A DNA stretch of 64,000 bases. It comes from VAXT01 sp963728535. GTDB taxonomy: Bacteria; Actinomycetota; Thermoleophilia; Gaiellales; Gaiellaceae. The stretch's first letter is position 1. Every line of letters starts with the position of its first letter. The DNA lies in contig CAVSKK010000001.1 in the NCBI GenBank assembly GCA_963728535.1, positions 930,001 through 994,000 on the forward strand, written 5' to 3'. The position numbers and the translations under genes are program-made. A model generated the notes under the pieces. The model saw only the letters and a program-made list of their open reading frames with translations. It was not told where the DNA came from and searched no databases. Shown in pieces: positions 23,709-32,352 of this stretch.

Positions 23709-24954
23709 CTGCCGGCTCGTTCAGGCCTGCCGCGGCGCGCAGCGCTTCGGCCTTGTCGGTGCGCTCCCACGTGAAGTCGTGGTCGTCGCGGCCGAAATGG
23801 CCGTAAGCAGCGGTTTTCGAGTAGATCGGGCGCTGGAGGTCGAGGTCGCGGATGATCGCGCCGGGTCGCAGGTCGAAGTGCTCGGTCACCAGCTCCTCGA
23901 TCCGAGCGACCGAGATCCCCTCTCGCTCGGTGCCGAACGTCCGGACGGCGATCGAGACCGGGTGGGCGACGCCGATCGCATACGCGACGTTGACCTCGAT
24001 CCGGTCGGCGAGCTCGGCCGCGACGAGGTTCTTCGCCACGTAGCGGGCCGCGTAGGCGGCTGAGCGGTCGACCTTCGTCGGGTCCTTCCCGGAGAAGGCG
24101 CCTCCCCCGTGCCGGGCTGCGCCGCCGTAGGTGTCGACGATGATCTTCCGGCCTGTGAGCCCCGTGTCGCCCATCGGTCCGCCGAGCACGAACTTGCCGG
24201 TCGGATTGACGTAGACGAACTCGCGCTCTTCGAGTCGCTTCTCGTCGTAAAGGTCGCGCGGCAGGATCGGACGCAGAACCTGCTCGATGATGTCCGGCTT
24301 GATCATCGTGTCGGCGTCCAGCCCTTCCGAGTGCTGGGTGGAGACGAGGACGCGATCGATCTCCACGGGTCGCTGCACCCCGTGCTCGTCGACCTCGTAG
24401 CGGACGGTCACCTGGGCCTTCCCGTCCGGCCGCAGGTACGGGAGGATCCCCGCCTTGCGTACCTCTGCGAGGCGCTTGCAGATCTTGTGCGCGAGCATGA
24501 TCGGCAGCGGCATCAGCTCCGGCGTCTCGCGCGTTGCGTAGCCGAACATCATTCCCTGGTCGCCCGCGCCGAGCTTGTCGAGCGGATCGTCGTCGCCCGG
24601 GTCGTGCTGCACCTCATACGAGGCGTCCACGCCCTGGGCGATGTCCGGCGATTGCTCGTCGATGGCCACGACGACACCGCAGGTCGTCGCGTCGAAGCCC
24701 CACTCCGAATGGGTGTAGCCGATCTGGGTGATCCGATCGCGAACGATCCGGGCGACGTCGACGTAGGTCTCGGTCGTGATCTCGCCGGCGACGACGACGA
24801 GGCCGGTGGTGATCAGCGTCTCGCAGGCGACGCGGCCGTTGACGTCGTCGGTCAGGACGGCATCGAGCACCGAGTCCGAGATCTGGTCGGCGATCTTGTC
24901 GGGATGACCCTCGGTAACGGACTCCGAGGTGAAGAGAAACTCGCGCGCAGCCAC
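23695..24954 (-). CDS. metK: S-adenosylmethionine synthetase
   Basis: 419 residues from a GTG (VAAREFLFTSESVTEGHPDK). Catalytic motifs are GHPDKIADQISDSVLD, GAGDQGMMFGYATRETPE (the hexapeptide/loop motif) and GGGAFSGKDPTKVDRSAAY, the second signature; their His, Asp and Lys residues bind ATP, Mg and K. It makes the methyl donor SAM from ATP and methionine. It is the last gene of a long minus-strand run, 11 bases after the DUF3352 lipoprotein. The long reading to 25356 covers that lipoprotein in another frame. Confidence 0.97.
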   Translation of the reverse strand: MAAREFLFTSESVTEGHPDKIADQISDSVLDAVLTDDVNGRVACETLITTGLVVVAGEITTETYVDVARIVRDRITQIGYTHSEWGFDATTCGVVVAIDEQSPDIAQGVDASYEVQHDPGDDDPLDKLGAGDQGMMFGYATRETPELMPLPIMLAHKICKRLAEVRKAGILPYLRPDGKAQVTVRYEVDEHGVQRPVEIDRVLVSTQHSEGLDADTMIKPDIIEQVLRPILPRDLYDEKRLEEREFVYVNPTGKFVLGGPMGDTGLTGRKIIVDTYGGAARHGGGAFSGKDPTKVDRSAAYAARYVAKNLVAAELADRIEVNVAYAIGVAHPVSIAVRTFGTEREGISVARIEELVTEHFDLRPGAIIRDLDLQRPIYSKTAAYGHFGRDDHDFTWERTDKAEALRAAAGLNEPAASRA

Positions 24955-24965
24955 GGCGGCGAAGG

Positions 24966-26429
24966 CTAGTCGATCTGCAGGAAGGCGGTGAACGACCCGT
25001 TGCGACCGTCGGTCTCGGCCCAGGCGAGGAATGAGCCGAGCGGCTCGAGGTTGGCGCGGATGTCCGCGGGAATCGATTGGCCGGAGACCTCGGCAAGGCC
25101 GAGGATGAGCGGGAGGCCGTCCTCGAGGTCGACCCAGATGAAGCCCGCGCTCTCGTCCGGAAGGCCGGCCGCTTCCTGCGCGCCCGTGAAGTCCTCGTCG
25201 TCGCTCAGGCGCGGGCCGTCGCCGCGCAGCTCGGAAATCGCGTCCTGCCCGATCGTGACGACCACCTTGTCGTCGAAGGCGGCGGTTCGAAGCTGGACCG
25301 GGCCCAGGTCGATGCACGTGACGGGCACTCCCGCCTCTTCGGGCGGAGCCTGGCACGGCTGGGTCGGAAGCGTCCTCGTCAGAGCTCGCAACGTCGCGTT
25401 CACGCGCCCGAGGACCTCGTGTTCGTCCGGTGCGTCGACGAGAAGCGTGACCTCGGGAATAGGCGAGCCGGGGCGGACATAGAGGGCGACCTCGTGCGAG
25501 ACGAGATCGATCAGGCTTTCGACGCGGAAACCGAGCATGCGCTCGAGCTCGCCGAGGCCCTCATCGAGGCTGCCGTCCCGCTTCATCTCCTCCAGCTGCT
25601 GCTCGAACTGCTCGCCGCCGCGGAACGTGAGAAACGCGACGGCATCAGCCGGCACATCGCTCAGGAACTTCGACTCGAACGGTTCGATCTGAGCCTTCGG
25701 CTCGGCTTCGGTACGGCCGGCGCCGACGAGCCGGAAGCCGCTGCCCTCCGCTGACAAGGCGGCAGAGAGGAACTCCGGCTTCTGGTCTGCCCTCAGCTGA
25801 GGCGGAGTCAGCCCAGGGAAGTCCTGAAACGGCTCGACGAGGCTCTCACCACGCAGGTAAACGTGGACCAATGCCTCCTCGGGAAGCTCCGCGAGCGCGG
25901 CCTTGTAGACGGGGTCGTCGGCTAGCTTCTCGCCCGACGCAGACTCTTCGCTGAAGCGATCGAGCGTCTGCTGCGTGTCCGAGAGAACGAACCAGCCGTC
26001 CTGCTCCTCGAACACGAGATCCAGGCCGCCTTTCTCGTTTCCCTGCTCGATCATCCGCCGGAAGGCGTCAGCATCCTTCGGCTCCGTCACCGCGACCACG
26101 TTCGACCCGCCGCCTGCGAGGTCGAGCCAGACGAAGTCGATCTCGTCGCCGAGAGCAGGCTCGACATCCTGCTCGTAGTCGAGACCTGACTCCTCTTCCA
26201 TGGCCGCGCGGAGAGACGCGATCGCCTCGGAGCGGATCGGGAACTTGCGAAGCAGCTCGTCGACCTGCTGCCACTGGTCGGAGCTGAGATTGGAGTCGAT
26301 CGAGACGAAGGCCGACGTGTTGGCCGGGACGATCTCTGCGCCGCCGCTCGTAGCTGCGTCTTTATTCGCCCCGCAGCCGGAAACGGCGAGCGCGAGAGCC
26401 ACGAGCAGGGCGATGCGAATCAGGCGCAC
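24966..26429 (-). CDS. DUF3352-type secreted lipoprotein
   Basis: 487 residues with a lipoprotein signal peptide ending in the lipobox LAVSGCG. The mature protein resembles DUF3352: VPANTSAFVSIDSNLSSDQW near the start, LRKFPIRSEAIASLRAAM, DEIDFVWLDLAGG, and repeated alpha/beta units such as FVSIDS, VAFLTFRGG and GFIWVDLEDG. The family is surface-exposed and of unknown function in Actinobacteria. Lgt, which lipidates such proteins, is encoded at 38181. It sits between gpsA and metK in the operon, which gives no hint of its role. Confidence 0.82.
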   Translation of the reverse strand: MRLIRIALLVALALAVSGCGANKDAATSGGAEIVPANTSAFVSIDSNLSSDQWQQVDELLRKFPIRSEAIASLRAAMEEESGLDYEQDVEPALGDEIDFVWLDLAGGGSNVVAVTEPKDADAFRRMIEQGNEKGGLDLVFEEQDGWFVLSDTQQTLDRFSEESASGEKLADDPVYKAALAELPEEALVHVYLRGESLVEPFQDFPGLTPPQLRADQKPEFLSAALSAEGSGFRLVGAGRTEAEPKAQIEPFESKFLSDVPADAVAFLTFRGGEQFEQQLEEMKRDGSLDEGLGELERMLGFRVESLIDLVSHEVALYVRPGSPIPEVTLLVDAPDEHEVLGRVNATLRALTRTLPTQPCQAPPEEAGVPVTCIDLGPVQLRTAAFDDKVVVTIGQDAISELRGDGPRLSDDEDFTGAQEAAGLPDESAGFIWVDLEDGLPLILGLAEVSGQSIPADIRANLEPLGSFLAWAETDGRNGSFTAFLQID

Positions 26430-26438
26430 TTACGCATT

Positions 26439-27392
26439 CTATTCGGCGGTCGGTCGTCTGCCCATCAGATTTGCAGCCAATTCGTCGAGGCTCCGGCCGT
26501 CGAGGATCTCGCACACAGAGTTCGTGATCGGCATCTCGACGCCGACCCGCTGCGAGAGCTCGCGGAGCACGGGCGCCGTCGTCAGGCCCTCGACCGTTCC
26601 GATCTGCGCGGCGGCGTCCTCCGGCGACGTGCCACGAGCGATCAGCTCGCCCGCGCGCCGGTTTCGGCCGTGATGCGACCAGCACGTGACGATCAGGTCG
26701 CCGATTCCCGCGAGGCCTGCGAAGGTCTCGCCGCGGCCGCCGCAAGCCTCGCCGAGGCGCGCCATCTCGGCAAGCCCGCGCGTGACGATCCCGCTCTTCG
26801 CGTTGTCGCCGAGGCCGAGCCCGTCGACGCCACCGGCGGCCAGCGCCATCACGTTCTTCGCAGCGGCGGCCAGCTCGACGCCGACGAGGTCACGGTTGAC
26901 GTACACGCGGAAGATGAGCGAGTTGATCTCCCGTTGGAGCCTCTCAGCGAGCTCCTCGTCCTCGCTCGCGATCACGGCTGCCGCGGGCAGTCCCTGACCG
27001 ATCTCTTCGGCGAAGTTCGGGCCCGAAAGGACCGCGACGGGCCGGTCGCGCACGAGCGTCGAGAGCCGGCCGCCGGTTGCCGGGTCGAGCCCCTTCGTCA
27101 GGCTCAAGACCGCGCCGTCCTCGGGCAGCACGGCCACGACCTCGCCGAAAGCGCGGCTCGGAACTGCGAGCACGACGAGGTCTGCCCCGTCGAAGGGCGC
27201 GTCGTCGAGCGTGGCAGCGCGGACCCCCTGGAGGGAGACGTTCGGAAGGTACTTCGGGTTCCGCCCCGTCTCCGCGATCGCGCGCACCTGCTCGGGATCG
27301 CGGCCGGCAAGCGTCACGTCGTGACCGCGCTCCACGAGCAGATGCGCAAATGCGGTCCCCCACGCCCCCGCTCCGACGACGACGGCCTTCAC
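26439..27392 (-). CDS. gpsA: glycerol-3-phosphate dehydrogenase [NAD(P)+]
   Basis: 317 residues from a GTG overlapping the der stop (GTGA). AVVVGAGAWGTAFAHLL binds NAD(P), LVVLAVPSRAFGEV and LSLTKGLDP are family blocks, LSGPNFAEEIGQG follows, and VELAAAAKNVMALAAG holds the catalytic lysine. GLAGIGDLIVTCWSHHGRNR completes the C-terminal helical domain. It reduces dihydroxyacetone phosphate to glycerol 3-phosphate for phospholipids, which fits the nearby plsC acyltransferase. The reading extended to 27800 is antisense to no known gene but lies over der and is discarded. Confidence 0.96.
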   Translation of the reverse strand: MKAVVVGAGAWGTAFAHLLVERGHDVTLAGRDPEQVRAIAETGRNPKYLPNVSLQGVRAATLDDAPFDGADLVVLAVPSRAFGEVVAVLPEDGAVLSLTKGLDPATGGRLSTLVRDRPVAVLSGPNFAEEIGQGLPAAAVIASEDEELAERLQREINSLIFRVYVNRDLVGVELAAAAKNVMALAAGGVDGLGLGDNAKSGIVTRGLAEMARLGEACGGRGETFAGLAGIGDLIVTCWSHHGRNRRAGELIARGTSPEDAAAQIGTVEGLTTAPVLRELSQRVGVEMPITNSVCEILDGRSLDELAANLMGRRPTAE

Positions 27393-28696
27393 GATCGCCT
27401 GACGAAGTCGATGGCCACGGGCACGCCCTCGAGGTCGAAGCGCTCGCGGAGCTGGTTCTCGACCCAGTAGCCGTAGTCGCGCGTGATCAGGCCGGGGTCG
27501 TTGACGAAGAAGCGGAAGCGGGGCGGGCGCACGGTCGTCTGGGTGCCGTAGAGGAGGTTCAGCCGCTTCCCGTTTCGCGACGGGGGCTCGCGCACCTCCC
27601 GCAGCTCGCTGAGGAAGCGGTTCAGCTCGCCCGTCGGGATCCGCGTCGTGTGCTTCTCGTACAGCTCCTCGACGCGGTCGAGGACCTTCCCCACTCCGCG
27701 GCGCGTCTTCGCGGAGGCGGCGACGATCGGCGGGCGCTGTCGGAGGCGCGGCTCCAGCCGCTCGCGAACGTCCTCGATTCCGACCTCCGCGATGTCCCAT
27801 TTGGACAGGACGACGAGCGTCGAGGACATCGACTTGCGCGCGATGTCGGCGATCGCCAGATCGTGCTCGACGACGCCCTGGCTCGCGTCGACGAGAGCGA
27901 GCACGACGTCAGCGCGCTCCGCCGCCTGCAACGCGCGTAGCTCCGAGTAGTACTCGATGCCCTGGCGCTTTTTCTGCTTGCGTCGCAGCCCAGCCGTGTC
28001 GACGAGGACGAACGTCCGCTCGCCGCGCTTGAGGACCGTGTCGATCGCATCACGAGTCGTTCCCGGCTGCTCGGAGACGATCACCCGCTCCTCGCCGAGC
28101 AGCGCATTGAGGAGGCTCGACTTGCCCGCGTTCGGCCGCCCGAGAATGGCGACCCGGATCGCGTCCTCGCCCGCCTCGGCCGGGCCGCTCCCGGGGAGGC
28201 GGGCGATGATCGCGTCGAGCAGGTCGCCCGTGCCGTGTCCGTGCACGGCGGAAAGTGGAACCGGGTCGCCGAGGCCGAGCCGGTGGAACTCCAGGGCGTC
28301 CGCTTCGCGCCCGGGCTCGTCGATCTTGTTCGCGATCAGGAAGATCGGCTTGCGCGAGTGCCGCAGGATCGCCGCCAGCTCCTCGTCGCCCGGCGTGATC
28401 CCGGCCCGGGTGTCGACGACGAAGAGAATGAGGTCGGCTTCGGCGATCGCCGTCCGCGCCTGGTCGGCGACCTGCTTGGTGAGCGGCGAGCGGTCGGCGA
28501 TATCGACGCCGCCCGTGTCGACGAGCAGGAACCGATGGCCGGACCACTCGCAGACGAGCTCCTTGCGGTCGCGCGTGACTCCGGGTGTCTCGTGCACGAC
28601 GGCCTGGCGAGTGCCGGTCAGCCGGTTGACGAGCGTGGACTTGCCGACGTTCGGGAACCCGACGACGGCGACGGTCCCGAGGAGCTCCTCGGTCAC
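27389..28696 (-). CDS. der: ribosome biogenesis GTPase Der (EngA)
   Basis: 435 residues with two tandem G domains: first VVGFPNVGKSTLVNRL, DTGG and NKID; second ILGRPNAGKSSLLNALLG, EQPGTTRDAID, DTAGLRRKQKK and SKWD. The C-terminal KH-like domain follows (NRFLSELREVREPPSR, FVNDPGLITRDYGYWVENQL). Der matures the 50S subunit. I use GTG 28696 (VTEELLGTVAVVG) because the protein then has the standard length; the preceding bases give only a weak ribosome site, and the longer reading to 29023 lies over plsC. It follows plsC by 79 bases. Confidence 0.95.
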   Translation of the reverse strand: MTEELLGTVAVVGFPNVGKSTLVNRLTGTRQAVVHETPGVTRDRKELVCEWSGHRFLLVDTGGVDIADRSPLTKQVADQARTAIAEADLILFVVDTRAGITPGDEELAAILRHSRKPIFLIANKIDEPGREADALEFHRLGLGDPVPLSAVHGHGTGDLLDAIIARLPGSGPAEAGEDAIRVAILGRPNAGKSSLLNALLGEERVIVSEQPGTTRDAIDTVLKRGERTFVLVDTAGLRRKQKKRQGIEYYSELRALQAAERADVVLALVDASQGVVEHDLAIADIARKSMSSTLVVLSKWDIAEVGIEDVRERLEPRLRQRPPIVAASAKTRRGVGKVLDRVEELYEKHTTRIPTGELNRFLSELREVREPPSRNGKRLNLLYGTQTTVRPPRFRFFVNDPGLITRDYGYWVENQLRERFDLEGVPVAIDFVRRS

Positions 28697-28775
28697 GGGA
28701 GTGTCGGGTTGGGGGGTCGACCTTGCTCGTGCTGCTCGACCAGCCAGCGCCAGAGGCGATGGATCTCCTCCTGAA

Positions 28776-29339
28776 TCAGCGTCGAAGCTCGCGGTAGCCC
28801 TTGCCCGCACGGGGCAGCCCCTCGAAGTGCATCGGCTCACCCCAGACGACCGAGACCGGGTGTCGGTTCCACGGCTGCCAGAACTGGCTGCCGTGGATCG
28901 CCGCTGGGATGACCGGCACGTCCTCCTGGAGCGCGACCATCCCTGCGCCCGGCATGGCTTCCCCCGGAACACCCGCCTTTTGCCGGGTGCCTTCGACGAA
29001 GAGCCCCAGCGGGTAGCCGTCACGAACGATCTCCCGCATCGCGCGAACCGCTTCGCGGTCGGACTCGCCGCGGCGCACAGAGCGTGTGCCGAAGGCGCGG
29101 ATCAGTTGCCCCAGGCCGAAGTGGCTGTGGATCTCGCTCTTGGCCAGGAAGTGGATCGTGCGCGGACAGCACGAGCCGAACGCAGGCGGATCGAGCCAGG
29201 AGAAGTGGTTCATGGCGAGCACCACCCCGCCTTCGGGAGGGATGCGCTCAACCCCGTAGTTGCGGAGGGGCGTCGAGAGCTTCGTCAGCGGCTGGATCGT
29301 CCACCGGCCCACCGCCCAGACTGCGTCGATTCTGTTCAT
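28776..29339 (-). CDS. plsC: 1-acyl-sn-glycerol-3-phosphate acyltransferase
   Basis: 187 residues from ATG 29339 (MNRIDAVWAVGRWTIQPLTK). The acyltransferase motifs are MNHFSWLDPPAFG (N-H-x4-D, catalytic His and Asp), RSVRRGESDREAVRAMRE, YPLGLFVEGTRQK (E-G-T-R, phosphate binding) and VPVIPAAIHGS. It is rather short for PlsC but carries all four blocks. It acylates lysophosphatidate or a related acceptor at the membrane. Its ATG overlaps the end of the cmk coding sequence (ATGA), although the frameshift in cmk as given means the cmk stop is reached only in the second frame. Confidence 0.93.
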   Translation of the reverse strand: MNRIDAVWAVGRWTIQPLTKLSTPLRNYGVERIPPEGGVVLAMNHFSWLDPPAFGSCCPRTIHFLAKSEIHSHFGLGQLIRAFGTRSVRRGESDREAVRAMREIVRDGYPLGLFVEGTRQKAGVPGEAMPGAGMVALQEDVPVIPAAIHGSQFWQPWNRHPVSVVWGEPMHFEGLPRAGKGYRELRR

Positions 29340-29969
29340 GCCGGCAGGCGTGCCCGCACGAGCTTCTCGATCTGGTCGACGACATCGGCGACGTCGAGGT
29401 CGCTCGTGTCGATCTCGAGCGCGTCCTCGGCCGGCTGCATCCGCACCATGTCGCTCTCGTCGCGCGCGCGCAGGTCGGTGGCGAGCGCATCGGCGCCGAT
29501 GTCGGGCCGCTCGGCGAGGCGGCGCTGCTCTCGGATCGCCCGTTCGGCCTGCGAGGTAGACCTTCACATCCGCGTTCGGGCAGACGACGGTGCCGATGTC
29601 GCGACCTTCGATGACCGCGTCGCCGAGCTCGGCCAGTTCGCGCTGGCGCTCACGCATGACCGTGCGCACCTCCGGGTGCCGGGCGACGACGGGCACGAGC
29701 CGGTCGATCCGCGACTGACGGATCGCGGACGTGACATCGGCGCCAGCGATCGTGACGCGACCGGATTCGTCGAGGTCGACCTGGTGCTCGCGGGCAAGCT
29801 CGCCGAGCTTGTCGCCCTCCGCGAGCGGGATCCCTTCCTGCATCGCAAGCCACGTGAGCGCGCGGTACATCGCCCCGGTGTCGAGGTAGCGAAAGCCGAG
29901 GCGCTCTGCGAGCCGGCTTGCGACCGTGCTCTTTCCTGCCCCGGCGGGCCCGTCTATGGCAACGATCAT
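29336..29969 (-). CDS. cmk: cytidylate kinase, frameshifted near 29555 as given
   Basis: The first frame (from ATG 29969) has the P-loop IAIDGPAGAGKSTVASRL (as VAIDGPAGAGKSTVASRL), RYLDTGAMYRALTWLAM and EGRDIGTVVCPNADVKVYLA. After that it becomes Arg/His-rich and meaningless. The expected C-terminus continues in another frame: SQAERAIREQRRLAERPD, LRARDESDMVRMQ (the RDxxD NMP-binding motif), ALEIDTSDLDVADVVDQIEK, and ends in TGA overlapping plsC. The shift occurs near GTCTACCTCGCAG (29553-29563), as if 2, 5 or 8 bases were lost. The enzyme phosphorylates CMP/dCMP and is normally essential, so an assembly or sequencing error is more likely than a real pseudogene. Confidence 0.85.
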
Positions 29970-31252
29970 CGCTGTGTGACCGACTCGAGAAGGTCGAAGA
30001 ATCCGGGGAAGCTTACCCCGACCGCCTCCACCCCCTCGAGGCGTACTCCTTCGCGCGAAATGAGACCGGCCACAGCCCCGAGCATCGCGAGCCGGTGATC
30101 GCCGCCCGAGCTCATACCCCCGCCCTTAGGGCGGGTTGGGACCCCTCTCACCCTGAGGACATCATCGCTCGCGGAAACGCGCGCGCCAAGGGCTCGGAGC
30201 GAAGTTCTGACACTTTCGATGCGGTCCGTTTCCTTGACCCGGAGCTCTCCGGCCCCGCGGATGACGGTCTCCCCACGCGCGCAGGCGGCGGCAAGCGAGA
30301 TGAGCGGCAGCTCGTCGATCAGCCTGGGCACTTCCGCAGGCTCGATCTTGGTCGCGACGAGCTCGGCCGACTGCACCTCGAGGTCGCCGACCGGCTCGCC
30401 ACCGACCCGCCGCCGGTTGATGACCGTGATCCGCGCGCCCATCCGCGCGAGCACGTCGAGGAGGCCCGTCCGCGTCGGATTCAGCCCGACGTCGTGCACG
30501 ATCAGCTCCGAGCCCGGGAGCAAGGTCGCCGCGACGATGAAAGGCGCTGCCGACGAGAAGTCGCCGGGCACCTCGACCCGGCCCAGTTCGATCCGCTCCA
30601 CCGGAGCGACGGTCACCTGGTGCGTCCGGCGCCGAACTCGCGCGCCCGCGGCGGCGAGCAGGATCTCCGTGTGGTCGCGGGTCGAAATCGGCTCGACGAC
30701 GGTCGTCTCTCCAGACGCGTACAGGCCCGCGAGCAGCACGGCCGACTTGACCTGGGCGCTCGCCACCGGCAGCTCGTAGCGGATCCCGCTCAGGTCCCTG
30801 CCGCCCTCGACGACGAGCGGCGCGTGCCCGTCCGTGGTTTTGATCGCCGCGCCCATCTGCGTGAGCGGCGCGGCGATGCGCTCCACAGGGCGGGAGCGAA
30901 GCGACTCGTCCCCCGTCAGCTCGAAGCGGCCGTCCTGCCCGACGAGGATGCCGGGGAGCAGCCGCAGAGTCGTTCCGGAGTTACCGAGGTTCAGCGGTTC
31001 GGCCGACGCTTTCAGCCCGCGCAGCCCGCGACCCTCCACCCGCACGAGGTCGACCTCGTCCTCGGCCACCTCGGCGCCGAGAGCCCGGACCGCGGCGAGC
31101 GTCGACTCGGTGTCCGCCGAGCGTCCGAAGCCGGCGATCGTCGTCTCATCCTCGCCGATCGCGCCGAGCAGCACCGCACGGTGGGAGATCGACTTGTCGC
31201 CGGGGACGCCGATGTGCCCGACGAGCGCCGTCGCCGGCTCGACTAGCGTCAT
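29966..31252 (-). CDS. aroA: 3-phosphoshikimate 1-carboxyvinyltransferase (EPSP synthase)
   Basis: 428 residues. The signatures are HIGVPGDKSISHRAVLL at the start, EPLNLGNSGTTLRLLPGIL for the PEP site, ELPVASAQVKSAVLLAGL, and RVKETDRIESVRTSLRALG with the catalytic Glu/Arg. DHRLAMLGAVAGL near the end is the third substrate motif. It makes EPSP in aromatic amino-acid synthesis. Its ATG overlaps the tyrA stop and its stop overlaps the cmk start, so tyrA-aroA-cmk are translationally coupled. A 17-base G/C palindrome near 30120 falls inside the coding sequence. Confidence 0.97.
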   Translation of the reverse strand: MTLVEPATALVGHIGVPGDKSISHRAVLLGAIGEDETTIAGFGRSADTESTLAAVRALGAEVAEDEVDLVRVEGRGLRGLKASAEPLNLGNSGTTLRLLPGILVGQDGRFELTGDESLRSRPVERIAAPLTQMGAAIKTTDGHAPLVVEGGRDLSGIRYELPVASAQVKSAVLLAGLYASGETTVVEPISTRDHTEILLAAAGARVRRRTHQVTVAPVERIELGRVEVPGDFSSAAPFIVAATLLPGSELIVHDVGLNPTRTGLLDVLARMGARITVINRRRVGGEPVGDLEVQSAELVATKIEPAEVPRLIDELPLISLAAACARGETVIRGAGELRVKETDRIESVRTSLRALGARVSASDDVLRVRGVPTRPKGGGMSSGGDHRLAMLGAVAGLISREGVRLEGVEAVGVSFPGFFDLLESVTQR

Positions 31253-32352
31253 CGGTCGTCGAGCACCGGCGAGACGACCACGCCGTAGCCCTGCTCGTCG
31301 AGCAGCGCCGCCGCACGTTCGGCCTCCCGCGCGCCCGCGACGAGCATGTGCAGCACACCGCCCCGCTCGGGTGAGGCGTGTTTGAGCTCGAAGTCCTCAA
31401 TGTTGATCCGCTCTGCCCCCAGCGCCTGCGTGATTGCCGCAAGCACGCCGGGCCGGTCGGGCACGTGCACGCGCAGCTGGTGGAGGGTGCTGGGATCCGG
31501 GTAGGCGACCTCCAGCATCCGGCGCCGGTTACCCGCTGCCTCGCCGATCCAGCGCGCGAGAAACCCGGCGTCCCCCGCTGCGAGTGCGCCCTCGAGCTGC
31601 TCGATGCGGCGACGGTGCTCAGCGAGCGTCTCCGCGATCGCCCCAGCGTTCTCGAGGAAGATGTCGACCCAGATCCGCGGGTTCGCACCGGCGACACGCG
31701 TCATGTCCCGGAGCGAGCCACCCGCCGCCAGCAGCGGATCGTGGCGCTCGACCCGCGTCGAGCCCGCCTGGTTGACAAGCAGGTTGGCGAGTGCGTGCGG
31801 GAGATGGCTCGTCAGCGCGACGAGCCGGTCGTGCGTGTCGGGGTCGATCGCAACCGGGGTTGCGCCGAGATCGGTCACGAACCCGTGGACGAGGCGGTAG
31901 CGCTCGGCGTCCGTGCCGGCGAGGGGTGTCAAAAACCACGTCGCTCCCTGGAAGAGCTCGCCGCTTGCGTTGGCCGGACCGCGCGCCTCGGAACCACAGA
32001 CCGGATGGCCGCCGACGAACCGCGCCGAGCCTTGCGCCGCCGAGCAGGCCGCGGCCTTGGTCGAGCCGACATCGGTGACCGTGCACTGCTCCGGGCTCAG
32101 CTCGAGCACCTCGGCGACCTGCCGAGCGAGCTGGGTGACGGGGGCTGCGACGATCGCCAGTTCGGCGTCGGCGAGCGCCTCGGCCAGCGAGGACGCGGCG
32201 TGGTCGACGGCGCCCTTCTCCACGGCGACTCCGAGCGCGCTCTGGTCGGGATCGAAGCCCGAGACCCGGGCAACGCCCGCCTGCTTGGCGGCCAGCCCGA
32301 CCGATGCCCCGATCAGACCCGTCCCGACGATCGTCAGCTGCTCGAGTGCCAC
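31249..32352 (-). CDS. tyrA: prephenate dehydrogenase with C-terminal ACT domain
   Basis: 367 residues. The Rossmann start is LTIVGTGLIGASVGLAAK, VTDVGSTKAAACSAAQ and GGHPVCGSEARGPANASGEL are prephenate dehydrogenase hallmarks, LTSHLPHALANLL supplies the catalytic His, and the helical dimerisation domain follows. The last ~70 residues (LHQLRVHVPDRPGVLAAIT) form an ACT regulatory domain, predicted to bind tyrosine for feedback. It makes 4-hydroxyphenylpyruvate. It starts directly at the end of aroF, and its stop overlaps aroA, linking three steps of aromatic synthesis. Confidence 0.95.
   Translation of the reverse strand: MALEQLTIVGTGLIGASVGLAAKQAGVARVSGFDPDQSALGVAVEKGAVDHAASSLAEALADAELAIVAAPVTQLARQVAEVLELSPEQCTVTDVGSTKAAACSAAQGSARFVGGHPVCGSEARGPANASGELFQGATWFLTPLAGTDAERYRLVHGFVTDLGATPVAIDPDTHDRLVALTSHLPHALANLLVNQAGSTRVERHDPLLAAGGSLRDMTRVAGANPRIWVDIFLENAGAIAETLAEHRRRIEQLEGALAAGDAGFLARWIGEAAGNRRRMLEVAYPDPSTLHQLRVHVPDRPGVLAAITQALGAERINIEDFELKHASPERGGVLHMLVAGAREAERAAALLDEQGYGVVVSPVLDDR

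Noticed and set aside
30118..30142. G/C hairpin CCCGCCCTTAGGGCGGG as terminator
   Set aside because: It lies inside the aroA coding sequence, which continues without interruption.
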